Of a DNA stretch of 34,476 bases, positions 15,104 through 21,405 are shown in pieces. Origin of the DNA: a virus. The notes under the pieces were generated by a model. The model worked only from the letters and a program-made list of their open reading frames with translations. It had not been told where the DNA came from and did no database searches. The stretch's first letter is position 1; every line of letters starts with the position of its first letter. The DNA lies in IMG/VR virus record IMGVR_UViG_3300032093_000450, positions 1 to 34,476 of that record; one strand, written 5' to 3'. The translations under genes were made by a program, and so were the position numbers.

Positions 15104-15639
15104 AACACATTGAAGAAATACACATAGCCGACTTTGCACCGTTCAAGGATTTTTCCGTCAAGTGCGGAGATGTCAATCTGATTGTCGGAGATAACGACAG
15201 CGGCAAGACCCGGTTGCTTGAGTGGCTGGAGACAGAACCACCAAATTATTATAACGCAGAAGCAGCGTGGTGGGTAAATTCAGAAGCCAATATCACCCAC
15301 AATTGGGAGTATATTTTTGATTACACACCACATTGCAAAATACGCTTGGTTGACGAGATGGAGCGCAACGGGCTTCACTGGTCTAAATTTGAGGGCGCGT
15401 GGCAACACATTTTTGCCGAATGTGTTGAAAAAAACCTTCAAATCTTTGTCGCTACCCACAGCTGGGATTGCGTCACGGCATTTGCAAAAGTGGCGTGTGA
15501 GTATGAAGGGCGGCTTGAAGGGGTGTGTTTCCGACTGGGGCAAAGTGCTTTGGATCGTGATAATGGTAAGATCATTGCCAGAAGCTATGAAGCACAGCAG
15601 CTAGCTGCATTGACCAAGGAAGGCGTGGAGGTAAGGTAA
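15100..15639 (+). CDS. Miniature AAA/ABC-type ATPase
   Basis: A 179-residue ATPase. The N-terminus IEEIHIADFAPFKDFSVKCGDVNLIVGDNDSGKTRLLEWL is the first strand pair and Walker A (GDNDSGKT, 30-37) of the OLD/RecF-like AAA group. RLVDEMERNGLHWSKFEGAWQHIFAECVEKNLQIFVATHS gives a Walker B with catalytic Glu (D85, E86) and the switch His (H120). The arm and ABC-signature segment that normally separate these halves are almost absent, so the protein is about half normal length. It could work only with a partner or on a small effector. No TOPRIM or nuclease domain is attached. The next gene encodes a tiny membrane protein. Confidence 0.7.
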   Translation: MKHIEEIHIADFAPFKDFSVKCGDVNLIVGDNDSGKTRLLEWLETEPPNYYNAEAAWWVNSEANITHNWEYIFDYTPHCKIRLVDEMERNGLHWSKFEGAWQHIFAECVEKNLQIFVATHSWDCVTAFAKVACEYEGRLEGVCFRLGQSALDRDNGKIIARSYEAQQLAALTKEGVEVR

Positions 15640-15818
15640 TGGATGAATTTGGCTGGGCCATTGTCTGGGCCTTAATCTTCGTGTTTGCACTCTTTGCCCT
15701 TGCTGCATTCTCACCAACTGGGGCTGAAAAGAAATTCAACACCTGCATTGCCGGGAAAGTTGACCCGGCGGTGTGCGCGGTATTATTGAAACCAGCTTGT
15801 GGAGGGGCAAAACCATGA
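15639..15818 (+). CDS. 59-residue membrane protein
   Basis: Reads MDEFGWAIVWALIFVFALFA as an N-terminal transmembrane segment, then a short domain with three cysteines (FNTCIAGKVDPAVCAVLLKPACGG). It starts inside the ATPase stop region and overlaps the next ATG by four bases. It may associate with the ATPase upstream, but that is inference. Confidence 0.5.
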   Translation: MDEFGWAIVWALIFVFALFALAAFSPTGAEKKFNTCIAGKVDPAVCAVLLKPACGGAKP

Positions 15819-15964
15819 CTCGCATGACCCCAGAACAAGAGGCCGAACTGCGCCGCCTAATAACGGACGGGTTCCGCAGCAAGAGCAAGTTGAAGAACAT
15901 CGAGGCGTTTCTTGACGGGCTTAAAACACCGGTTAAGTTTACAGACACATTGAGGGAGTTTTGA
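15815..15964 (+). CDS. 49-residue hypothetical protein
   Basis: MTRMTPEQEAELRRLITDGFRSKSKLKNIEAFLDGLK and a short tail: helical, charged. A very strong GGAGGGG precedes the ATG by eight bases, and the gene overlaps the previous stop (ATGA). Function unknown. Confidence 0.5.
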   Translation: MTRMTPEQEAELRRLITDGFRSKSKLKNIEAFLDGLKTPVKFTDTLREF

Positions 15965-15967
15965 GCA

Positions 15968-16717
15968 ATGACAACCCACGCGCCGCGCAGGAAGTTTGAC
16001 ACGATTTTGTCGGTGGTGGCTCAAAACACCGGCATTGACAAAACACTGATTGTTGAACGAAACCGGACAAAATGCGTTTCGGAAGCTAGGCACATTGCGT
16101 GCTGGATTGCCTACCGGAAAATAGGGTATTCTCTAACACGGATTGCCAAGGCGCTGTCAGGCCGCAATCACACCACGATCATGAGTAGCATTGCGCGAGT
16201 CGATCATTTACTCAGATGGGACGAGGACATCATCACAATGGTTAACAACTGCCTTAATGATCTTGAGAACAAACCATCGATAATGACCCCCACCGTAAAA
16301 GTCAAAATCTTAGACCCACGCGCCAAGATGCCGCAATACGCCACGGCTGGCAGTGCGGCTTTTGACCTGGCGGCTTTGGAGGGTGACTTGATACCGCCGG
16401 GGGAGCAACGTCTAATCAAGACCGGCTTGGCAATGGCAATTCCCGCCGGATACGCTGGCGAGATACAACCACGATCCGGCCTTGCGTTGAAGTATGGGAT
16501 CACCATCACCAACAGCCCCGGCCTGATTGATAGTGATTATCGCGGCGAGATTGGCGTTATTCTATACAACAGCGGCATCCGTGACTTTATTGTTGAGCCT
16601 GACGACCGCATCGCCCAGATGAAAATCATCAAACTGCCAGAAGTTGTGCTTGAACAGGTCGATGAACTTGACGAAACAGAACGAACGGGCGGCTTTGGCT
16701 CGACGGGGGTGGCGTGA
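15968..16717 (+). CDS. dut-like: Fusion of DnaA domain IV with dUTPase
   Basis: A 249-residue two-domain protein. Residues 10-85 match DnaA domain IV, which reads the DnaA box: ARHIACWIAYRKIGYSLTRIAKAL then GRNHTTIMSSI (65-75), the DnaA signature. Residues 106-249 are a complete trimeric dUTPase with motifs 1 AGSAAFDLAA (127-136), 2 PRSGLALKYG (168-177), 3 GLIDSDYRGEI (185-195), 4 DDRIAQM (212-218) and 5 RTGGFGSTG (239-247). dUTPase hydrolyses dUTP to dUMP and keeps uracil out of DNA. The frame is uninterrupted. An internal ATG at 16283 could give a free dUTPase but has no good ribosome site. I do not know this fusion from described families. Confidence 0.85.
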   Translation: MTTHAPRRKFDTILSVVAQNTGIDKTLIVERNRTKCVSEARHIACWIAYRKIGYSLTRIAKALSGRNHTTIMSSIARVDHLLRWDEDIITMVNNCLNDLENKPSIMTPTVKVKILDPRAKMPQYATAGSAAFDLAALEGDLIPPGEQRLIKTGLAMAIPAGYAGEIQPRSGLALKYGITITNSPGLIDSDYRGEIGVILYNSGIRDFIVEPDDRIAQMKIIKLPEVVLEQVDELDETERTGGFGSTGVA

Positions 16718-17016
16718 TGATCCAATATCTAAAACACCTATCCCAGCGCAAGCAGTCACGGCTGCCAACGGTGCCGGAGTTTTTGCGTAATGGTGTGCAA
16801 AGAGGGGATATTCTGGTTTTGAATCGCTTTGGGCAAACAGAATTCACAGAGCGAGGCTTATACAAGAACCACCCAATTGAAACAACTGATTTTGGTAATT
16901 TTTCAGAAAGAGGCTGGTATCTTTTTTCTAGAAATGGATGCAAATTATCGACCCACATAATCCGCATTGAGCGAAATGGCAAGGTGGTTGCAAAGGGGCA
17001 GGAATACAATGACTGA
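16717..17016 (+). CDS. PTVPEFLR/HIIRIERNG paralogue A
   Basis: A 99-residue protein. LPTVPEFLRNGVQRGDILVLNRFGQ...TTDFGNFSERGWYL...HIIRIERNGKVVAKGQEY defines a family with four members in this window (also 17009, 19410 and 20977). It is predicted mainly beta with one short helix. A basic N-terminus precedes the core. It starts at the ATG of GTGATGA after the dUTPase fusion. Family and function unknown to me. Confidence 0.6.
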   Translation: MIQYLKHLSQRKQSRLPTVPEFLRNGVQRGDILVLNRFGQTEFTERGLYKNHPIETTDFGNFSERGWYLFSRNGCKLSTHIIRIERNGKVVAKGQEYND

Positions 17017-17350
17017 AGTGCTACCAACAGTGAAAAAGTTTATTTGTGATGGGTTGTTACGGCGCGGAGATGTGCTTGTTATATCAGACGAGTATCGAGA
17101 GCATTTTTCTTACACAAGACTGGTGTGGCAAGGGCCAGAATACAGCGCTCATGATAATAATTTTGACAATATTCTTAATTCGCGGGGCGGGATGCCAGAC
17201 AACCTTGATATAATCAAAATTGAGAGAAATGGAAAAGCTGTCGCGCTTGATATGCAACCATATCGTGGTCAGCTTCATGTGCCAGACTGGAGTGAGCGCG
17301 AACCAAAACCTAAGCGCCGAATGTTTTTTAACGTGGCCACTTGGTTTTAA
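17009..17350 (+). CDS. PTVPEFLR/HIIRIERNG paralogue B (divergent)
   Basis: A 113-residue protein. LPTVKKFICDGLLRRGDVLVISDEYREHFSYTRLVW...NLDIIKIERNGKAVALDMQPY aligns with the preceding gene over its whole core, then adds a C-terminal extension ending KPKRRMFFNVATWF. Directly adjacent to paralogue A and overlapping it by eight bases, so a tandem duplication that has diverged. It converges with the HTH repressor gene 16 bases away. Confidence 0.6.
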   Translation: MTEVLPTVKKFICDGLLRRGDVLVISDEYREHFSYTRLVWQGPEYSAHDNNFDNILNSRGGMPDNLDIIKIERNGKAVALDMQPYRGQLHVPDWSEREPKPKRRMFFNVATWF

Positions 17351-17366
17351 TTTGGCAGGAATACAC

Positions 17367-17618
17367 TTAAAGCCCCAACTCCCGCCGATACAGCTCTAAA
17401 TCCTCAGTAGCAATATCCGGCGGGTGTTTCATATCTCTCAAATACCGCTCCCACAGGTAAATAGCCTGTGCGGCTTTGGCAATTTCCCAGTCACTGGCCC
17501 GAAGCTCTGATTTGCCACTGGCGAGCGCATACAGCCGGTTCCTGCCGATGCCGATGTCAACAGATAATCTTTTTACGTTGGGGCTGGCCTCTAAAAGCCG
17601 TGCAAAAATGTTTGTCAT
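17367..17618 (-). CDS. Small HTH repressor
   Basis: An 83-residue helical protein. ARLLEASPNVKRLSVDIGIGRNRLYALASGKSELRASDWEIAKAAQAIYLWERYLRDM carries a helix-turn-helix (SVDIGIGRNRLYALASGKS) with a second helical half likely for dimerisation. It stands alone on the minus strand facing a divergent operon. Two matched palindromes lie in its control region, one within its own probable promoter, so it should repress itself and the genes from 17717. An AGGGGC site precedes the ATG. Cro/CI-like in behaviour, but the sequence family is unclear. Confidence 0.65.
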   Translation of the reverse strand: MTNIFARLLEASPNVKRLSVDIGIGRNRLYALASGKSELRASDWEIAKAAQAIYLWERYLRDMKHPPDIATEDLELYRRELGL

Positions 17619-17624
17619 GCCCCT

Positions 17625-17653
17625 AACATGAACAATATTGTTGAGTTTGTCAA
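17625..17653 (-). promoter_or_regulatory. Probable promoter of the HTH repressor
   Basis: On the minus strand TTGACA (17653-17648) is followed after 17 bases by CATGTT (17630-17625). The start codon at 17618 is only six bases beyond the -10, so a transcript from here would be nearly leaderless. The palindrome at 17631-17642 fills the spacer. Confidence 0.45.
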
Positions 17654-17681
17654 TATTCCTGTTGACCTAAACAAATTTGTT
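17631..17681. promoter_or_regulatory. Twin palindromic operators AACAANNTTGTT
   Basis: AACAATATTGTT (17631-17642) and AACAAATTTGTT (17670-17681) are perfect 12-base palindromes differing only in the central two bases, with centres 39 bases apart. Each lies in the spacer of one of the two divergent promoters, the expected geometry for an autorepressed switch. Confidence 0.7.
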
Positions 17682-17690
17682 GTGTTTAAT
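17662..17690 (+). promoter_or_regulatory. Promoter for the operon beginning at 17717
   Basis: TTGACC (17662-17667), 17-base spacer, TTTAAT (17685-17690), with GGGAG and the ATG at 17717 following at a normal distance. The second operator palindrome is centred in the spacer. Confidence 0.65.
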
Positions 17691-17716
17691 CAATTTACAG
17701 ACAACGGGAGATTAAC

Positions 17717-18055
17717 ATGACTGACTTAACAGCATCATTCGAGATCGACATTTTGATTAACGAGCCCGTGGACACGTGCGATGACCCGGCAACATGGGTT
17801 TTGACAAATGATCCAGAAGCTAATTTTTGCAGCCTTGAACTGGTTTTTACGGGCTATCGTTATCAGGGCGAGCTGATGATTGATAACGTCACCATAAACG
17901 TCAAGACAGGCGTTTTGGATGTTGAAACCGTCCTGAAAAGAAGCGGCATTACCGAGGCAATGGTGTTTGCCAAGTTTGAGGGAGACGAACCTGAGACGAT
18001 GGCAGATTTCCTGGTGCGCAAAAGCTTGAACGAATATTACTGGGGGCCACGGTGA
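17717..18055 (+). CDS. Hypothetical protein, first gene of the switch-controlled operon
   Basis: A 112-residue, acidic, beta-rich protein (MTDLTASFEIDILINEPVDTCDDPATWVLTNDPEANFCSLELVFTGYRYQGELMIDN...). It ends with a GTGA overlap into the GcrA-like gene. No family recognised. As first gene behind an operator-controlled promoter it is probably expressed when the HTH repressor is released. Confidence 0.5.
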   Translation: MTDLTASFEIDILINEPVDTCDDPATWVLTNDPEANFCSLELVFTGYRYQGELMIDNVTINVKTGVLDVETVLKRSGITEAMVFAKFEGDEPETMADFLVRKSLNEYYWGPR

Positions 18056-18645
18056 GCAACAACCCATTTACCCCGGCTGAGGATCAGATCATCAAACAAA
18101 GCCGGGGCAATCTAACCAATCGGCAGATAGCGGAAAAGCTTGGGCGGTCTTTGGACTCTGTTAAAAAACGCATACGAATACTCAAGCTCAAAAAAGAGAA
18201 AAACAGCCCGGCTTTTCCTAAGGAGATGGTTGATAAGATCATAGCACTGCACGGCAACGGCATGACGTCAGACCAGATTGCCGCCATTGTCGGAAAATCA
18301 CCGCAGGGGGTTCGTAATAAGTTGCGACTGCTGGGGCTTGGGCGGCAGAAGCTTGCTTCACGTCCACCGCAACCAAAGCCCAAGCCTATTTACAAGGGTA
18401 AAACAAAGCCTGTTTACAAAATCCCCGAGCCAAAGGGTGAGCGGTATATGCCGGATACCTTGGCTGCTGTTATGGCGCTTACCACTGAGCAATGCCGCTG
18501 GCCGGTGGGGCACCCGGGGAAAGCTGGTTTTCGGTTCTGCCGCAGGGATCGGGACGGTAAACTGCCTTACTGCGAGAAGCATTACAAAAGAGCTTACAGA
18601 TTGCCACAGCCACCAGAGGGGGTTACGCCATGTCCATCGCCTTGA
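18052..18645 (+). CDS. gcrA-like: GcrA-like cell-cycle regulator homologue 1
   Basis: A 197-residue protein (GTG start). The N-terminus has two helix-turn-helix units: FTPAEDQIIKQSRGNLTNRQIAEKLGRSLDSVKKRIRIL (6-44) and FPKEMVDKIIALHGNGMTSDQIAAIVGKSPQGVRNKLRLLG (55-95). A Lys/Pro linker leads to the GcrA C-terminal domain EQCRWPVGHPGKAGFRFCRR...PYCEKHYKRAY, with a Cys3His set C148, C163, C174, H177. Caulobacter GcrA binds sigma-70 domain 2 and activates promoters carrying methylated GANTC. The doubled HTH differs from the single HTH of the host protein. It could redirect host sigma-70 to phage promoters. Confidence 0.75.
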   Translation: MSNNPFTPAEDQIIKQSRGNLTNRQIAEKLGRSLDSVKKRIRILKLKKEKNSPAFPKEMVDKIIALHGNGMTSDQIAAIVGKSPQGVRNKLRLLGLGRQKLASRPPQPKPKPIYKGKTKPVYKIPEPKGERYMPDTLAAVMALTTEQCRWPVGHPGKAGFRFCRRDRDGKLPYCEKHYKRAYRLPQPPEGVTPCPSP

Positions 18646-18881
18646 CACTATCGGGTCTTCTTGATGACCTTGAGCGCATCGGGAAATTAGGCAGCGACAC
18701 CATACCGATTGACCGTGGTGTGTTTGATGCCATATTTGAGCGCCTGAATGATGCCTTTATTGAGGCGGCCAATCAAGAGAAAATCCCGCTGGCTTTACAA
18801 GAGGCCATCGACATCAGTGAGGCCGGTGAGAACGTGATCGAGTTCCCACGGGCACGGTTTGTAACAGCAAAGGATAAATGA
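18630..18881 (+). CDS. Hypothetical helical protein
   Basis: An 83-residue protein, helical (LSGLLDDLERIGKLGSDTIPIDRGVFDAIFERLNDAFIEAANQEKIPLALQEAIDIS), ending VIEFPRARFVTAKDK. It overlaps the GcrA-like gene by 16 bases and is one base from the ligase start. Function unknown. Confidence 0.5.
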   Translation: MSIALTLSGLLDDLERIGKLGSDTIPIDRGVFDAIFERLNDAFIEAANQEKIPLALQEAIDISEAGENVIEFPRARFVTAKDK

Positions 18882-18882
18882 G

Positions 18883-19413
18883 ATGGAATTTAGAGAATTT
18901 AACAAAATATCGCGCCTGTATCGGGATATTGTCATCACTGAAAAGCTGGATGGCACAAATGCCTGTGTTGCCATTGGTGAGAACGGTGAGTTTTTCACGC
19001 AATCGCGCAATCGGATGATAACGCCAGAGGATGACAACTACGGCTTTTCACGATGGGCGCACGACAACAAAGATGAGCTGATCGAGAAACTGGGGCCGGG
19101 CCATCACTATGGCGAATGGTGGGGCAATGGTATTCAGCGCCGGTATGGCCTGACAGAAAAGAGATGGTCGTTGTTTAACGTGGGCCGCTGGGCTGATGAT
19201 CGGCCATCGTGTTGCCATGTTGTGCCGGTGCTTTACAGTGGTGTTTTTGAGGATGGTAAAATCAATCACGCCATACAGCAATTGATTGGCAAGGGCAGCA
19301 TTGCCGCGCCCGGTTTTATGAAGCCAGAGGGCATTGTGATTTACCACACCCATTCACGCCAGCTTTTCAAGGTAACACTTGATGGGGATGGTCATAAGGG
19401 AAACAACACATGA
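18883..19413 (+). CDS. Small RNA ligase
   Basis: A 176-residue nucleotidyltransferase. EKLDGTN (20-26) is motif I with the adenylated Lys21, GEWWG (77-81) fits motif III, KRWSLFNV (93-100) motif IIIa, EGIVIY (149-154) motif IV and LFK (161-163) motif V. This is the Rnl2/RNA_ligase (PF09414) layout without an added C-terminal domain, smaller than T4 Rnl2 (334 residues). Such enzymes reseal RNA nicks, for example tRNAs cut by host defence nucleases. This phage also carries tRNA genes. It overlaps the next gene by ATGA. Confidence 0.8.
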   Translation: MEFREFNKISRLYRDIVITEKLDGTNACVAIGENGEFFTQSRNRMITPEDDNYGFSRWAHDNKDELIEKLGPGHHYGEWWGNGIQRRYGLTEKRWSLFNVGRWADDRPSCCHVVPVLYSGVFEDGKINHAIQQLIGKGSIAAPGFMKPEGIVIYHTHSRQLFKVTLDGDGHKGNNT

Positions 19414-19715
19414 TTAACCTAAAAACCCTATTCCGCCGCAAGCCGTTGCCATTGGTGCCGGACTTTCTGCGTGATGGCATTGCTGTTGGCGACACGCTGG
19501 TCACAAACCATGGACGGCATGTTAACTTTGCAGGAATTGATGGCGCAGACAATGACCGCCCTATCATGACCACAGATTACTGGAACTTTACCTTAAACGG
19601 CTGGGGGCGGCTGGATGAACAAGGCGATCTACGCGCCCTTCACATCGTCAAGATTCTGCGCGGCAAGAAAGTCGTGGCACAGGGGCAGCGATACTACACA
19701 GGGGGAAGCCAATGA
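19410..19715 (+). CDS. PTVPEFLR/HIIRIERNG paralogue C
   Basis: A 101-residue protein. LPLVPDFLRDGIAVGDTLVTNHGRHVNFAGID...TTDYWNFTLNGWGRLDEQGDLRALHIVKILRGKKVVAQGQRYY follows the same order as the paralogue at 16717, including the TTD-[FY]-x-NF-x-x-x-GW and VVA-x-GQ-x-Y blocks. It is placed between the RNA ligase and the TIM-barrel protein, overlapping both by ATGA. Confidence 0.6.
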   Translation: MINLKTLFRRKPLPLVPDFLRDGIAVGDTLVTNHGRHVNFAGIDGADNDRPIMTTDYWNFTLNGWGRLDEQGDLRALHIVKILRGKKVVAQGQRYYTGGSQ

Positions 19716-20473
19716 AATACGCATTCTGGGCACAAACGGCTTGCTGCAACCCCGGCAATATCGACTATGTGCACAATTTCCTGAAAGACTGGGAGCAGCC
19801 GACCTTATGGCTGTCATTCAGCAAGTTGTGGCAAGACAAAGACGCGATAAAGCGCCTAGCACCACTGCGCCGCGACGGCATCAGGATCGAGGCACTGGTT
19901 GGGGATAAATCATGGGTTATCAGTCCAAAGACCGCGCAAGCACAATCCCTTAAAACCTATGTCGAGTGGGGCCATGAACATTTTGACGGAATCCATTTTG
20001 ATGTTGAGCCTTGGGCAACAACAACATGGCGGATCGGCGGATACATCGAAAAGCAAGCAATGATTAGAAACTACATTGCTTTGCTGGGATCACTGCATGC
20101 TCAGGCCATCGACAAGCCTGTCACCCTGTCCATGGTGCCCCAGATGGCAAAGATCGGGCTTGCAGGGGTCGAGGCATCGTCCATACTAGCCGCGATGGCC
20201 AATTCTTTAGCACTGATGATTTACAACACCAAACCCCATATTTGCCGAAACCAGACGGCCAATATTGAGACCACAAAATACGTGCCGTTCTGGTCTGGGT
20301 TTTCAGTGGATGCACAGAAAGAGCCGGGCCAAAGCTATGCAGGGCAAACAAAGGCCAACATTATTGCTGCGCTAGAACGCCACAAAAATGAGGTAGTTGA
20401 CCAGTTCCCGCTATGCCAAGGAATTGCTATCAATGACCTTGGTGCGCTGATGGAGATATGGACAAAACGATGA
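19712..20473 (+). CDS. TIM-barrel, glycoside-hydrolase-like protein
   Basis: A 253-residue alpha/beta protein. Strand patterns LWLSFS (32-37), IRIEALVGD (57-65), FDGIHFDVEPW (91-101), KPVTLSMVP (135-143), SLALMIYNT (165-173) and GIAINDLGA (237-245) are spaced as in a TIM barrel. D97 and E99 in GIHFDVEPW resemble the catalytic D-x-E strand of GH18-like hydrolases, and SMVP and MIYNT match later barrel strands. It has no signal peptide, so a cytoplasmic role or release at lysis is likely. The substrate is not predictable. It sits among regulators rather than lysis or tail genes. Confidence 0.55.
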   Translation: MKYAFWAQTACCNPGNIDYVHNFLKDWEQPTLWLSFSKLWQDKDAIKRLAPLRRDGIRIEALVGDKSWVISPKTAQAQSLKTYVEWGHEHFDGIHFDVEPWATTTWRIGGYIEKQAMIRNYIALLGSLHAQAIDKPVTLSMVPQMAKIGLAGVEASSILAAMANSLALMIYNTKPHICRNQTANIETTKYVPFWSGFSVDAQKEPGQSYAGQTKANIIAALERHKNEVVDQFPLCQGIAINDLGALMEIWTKR

Positions 20474-20580
20474 ACGGCTATGAGCGCCAAGATCACAACG
20501 CCCCAGCAACGCCATGGCGTGATGCGCTGGCAATTTTGGTCGGGGTGCTGATAGCAATATTATGGAAAATGGCATCATGA
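20470..20580 (+). CDS. 36-residue membrane peptide
   Basis: MNGYERQDHNAPATPWRDALAILVGVLIAILWKMAS: a hydrophilic start and one C-terminal transmembrane helix. ATGA overlaps at both ends place it firmly in the operon. Possibly a small membrane effector; function unknown. Confidence 0.45.
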   Translation: MNGYERQDHNAPATPWRDALAILVGVLIAILWKMAS

Positions 20581-20972
20581 CACCCGAACAGCGCAAACAG
20601 GTCATTGAGTTGTCACAGGACGCCACAATGAAAACGACAGCCATTGCCAAGATTGTTGGCGTTACCAAAAACGCGGTGTGCGGTGTCAGGAAACGTGCCA
20701 TGGATGCGGGGCTATTGGAAAAGCGCCCATCCATGCAAGTGTTGCATCGTAGGACTGCCGCCGTAAGGCCGCGCAGGAATGACAGGCGCACACCGGCAGA
20801 ACGGGCCATCATGGCGCTGGATGTTGAGAAATGTTGCTGGCCAATCGGCGACCCCAAGATTGCCGGGTTTCATTTTTGCAATGAGGCGGCTATGCACAGA
20901 AGAAGAAAGCCTCGCTGGTGTGATAAGCACATCGAGGCGGGTTATTACAAAACACAACAGAGGAAAGGATAG
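20577..20972 (+). CDS. gcrA-like: GcrA-like cell-cycle regulator homologue 2
   Basis: A 131-residue protein. MTPEQRKQVIELSQDATMKTTAIAKIVGVTKNAVCGVRKRAMDAGLL is a GcrA-type helix-turn-helix. A basic linker (HRRTAAVRPRRNDRR) leads to the GcrA C-terminal domain EKCCWPIGDPKIAGFHFCNE...RWCDKHIEAGYY with a Cys3His pattern (C86, C101, C115, H118). Its order (one HTH, linker, CxWPIGDP domain) is closer to cellular GcrA than homologue 1. The residue set predicts sigma-70 interaction. The start at 20577 overlaps the previous stop; an ATG at 20562 is possible. Confidence 0.78.
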   Translation: MTPEQRKQVIELSQDATMKTTAIAKIVGVTKNAVCGVRKRAMDAGLLEKRPSMQVLHRRTAAVRPRRNDRRTPAERAIMALDVEKCCWPIGDPKIAGFHFCNEAAMHRRRKPRWCDKHIEAGYYKTQQRKG

Positions 20973-20976
20973 GGTG

Positions 20977-21405
20977 ATGACAACGACTGAATTTATACCG
21001 GGGGTTTTTTACCCCAATGAGATGATATCCTTGTTGCCACCGGGTTCATCCATAGCATGTGCCGACATCACAACCAAGGGCAAGCGACCTGAGCAAACAA
21101 CCCACTTCACCGTCACTGAGAAAATTGTGACTGAGCCACCAAAGCCAAAACTGCCGACTGTGCCGGAGTTTCTTAAAGCCATGGCAATGATCCCAGAGGA
21201 TATTTTTGTTAGCAACAGCGGGTACAGGCATCGCTTTAGTAAAATTTGTGCCAATGTTTCCTACCCGATCAGAACGGGGGACAGGAGTTGGACTAGGGAA
21301 GGATGGTATTTTGAACCAAATGAAGGAGACAAGGATTGCCCACACATCATCCGCATCGAGCGCAACGGCGTGACGGTGGCGGAAGGGCAGGTTTATGATG
21401 AGTGA
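20977..21405 (+). CDS. PTVPEFLR/HIIRIERNG paralogue D with extra N-terminal domain
   Basis: A 142-residue protein. Residues 1-55 are a separate beta-rich segment (FIPGVFYPNEMISLLPPGSSIACADITTKG...THFTVTEKIV). Residues 58-142, LPTVPEFLKAMAMIPEDIFVSNSGYRHRFSK...REGWYF...PHIIRIERNGVTVAEGQVYDE, are the paralogue core. Thus the core is modular and can be fused. The start is the ATG of GTGATGA, with AGGAAAGGATAGGG upstream. Confidence 0.6.
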   Translation: MTTTEFIPGVFYPNEMISLLPPGSSIACADITTKGKRPEQTTHFTVTEKIVTEPPKPKLPTVPEFLKAMAMIPEDIFVSNSGYRHRFSKICANVSYPIRTGDRSWTREGWYFEPNEGDKDCPHIIRIERNGVTVAEGQVYDE

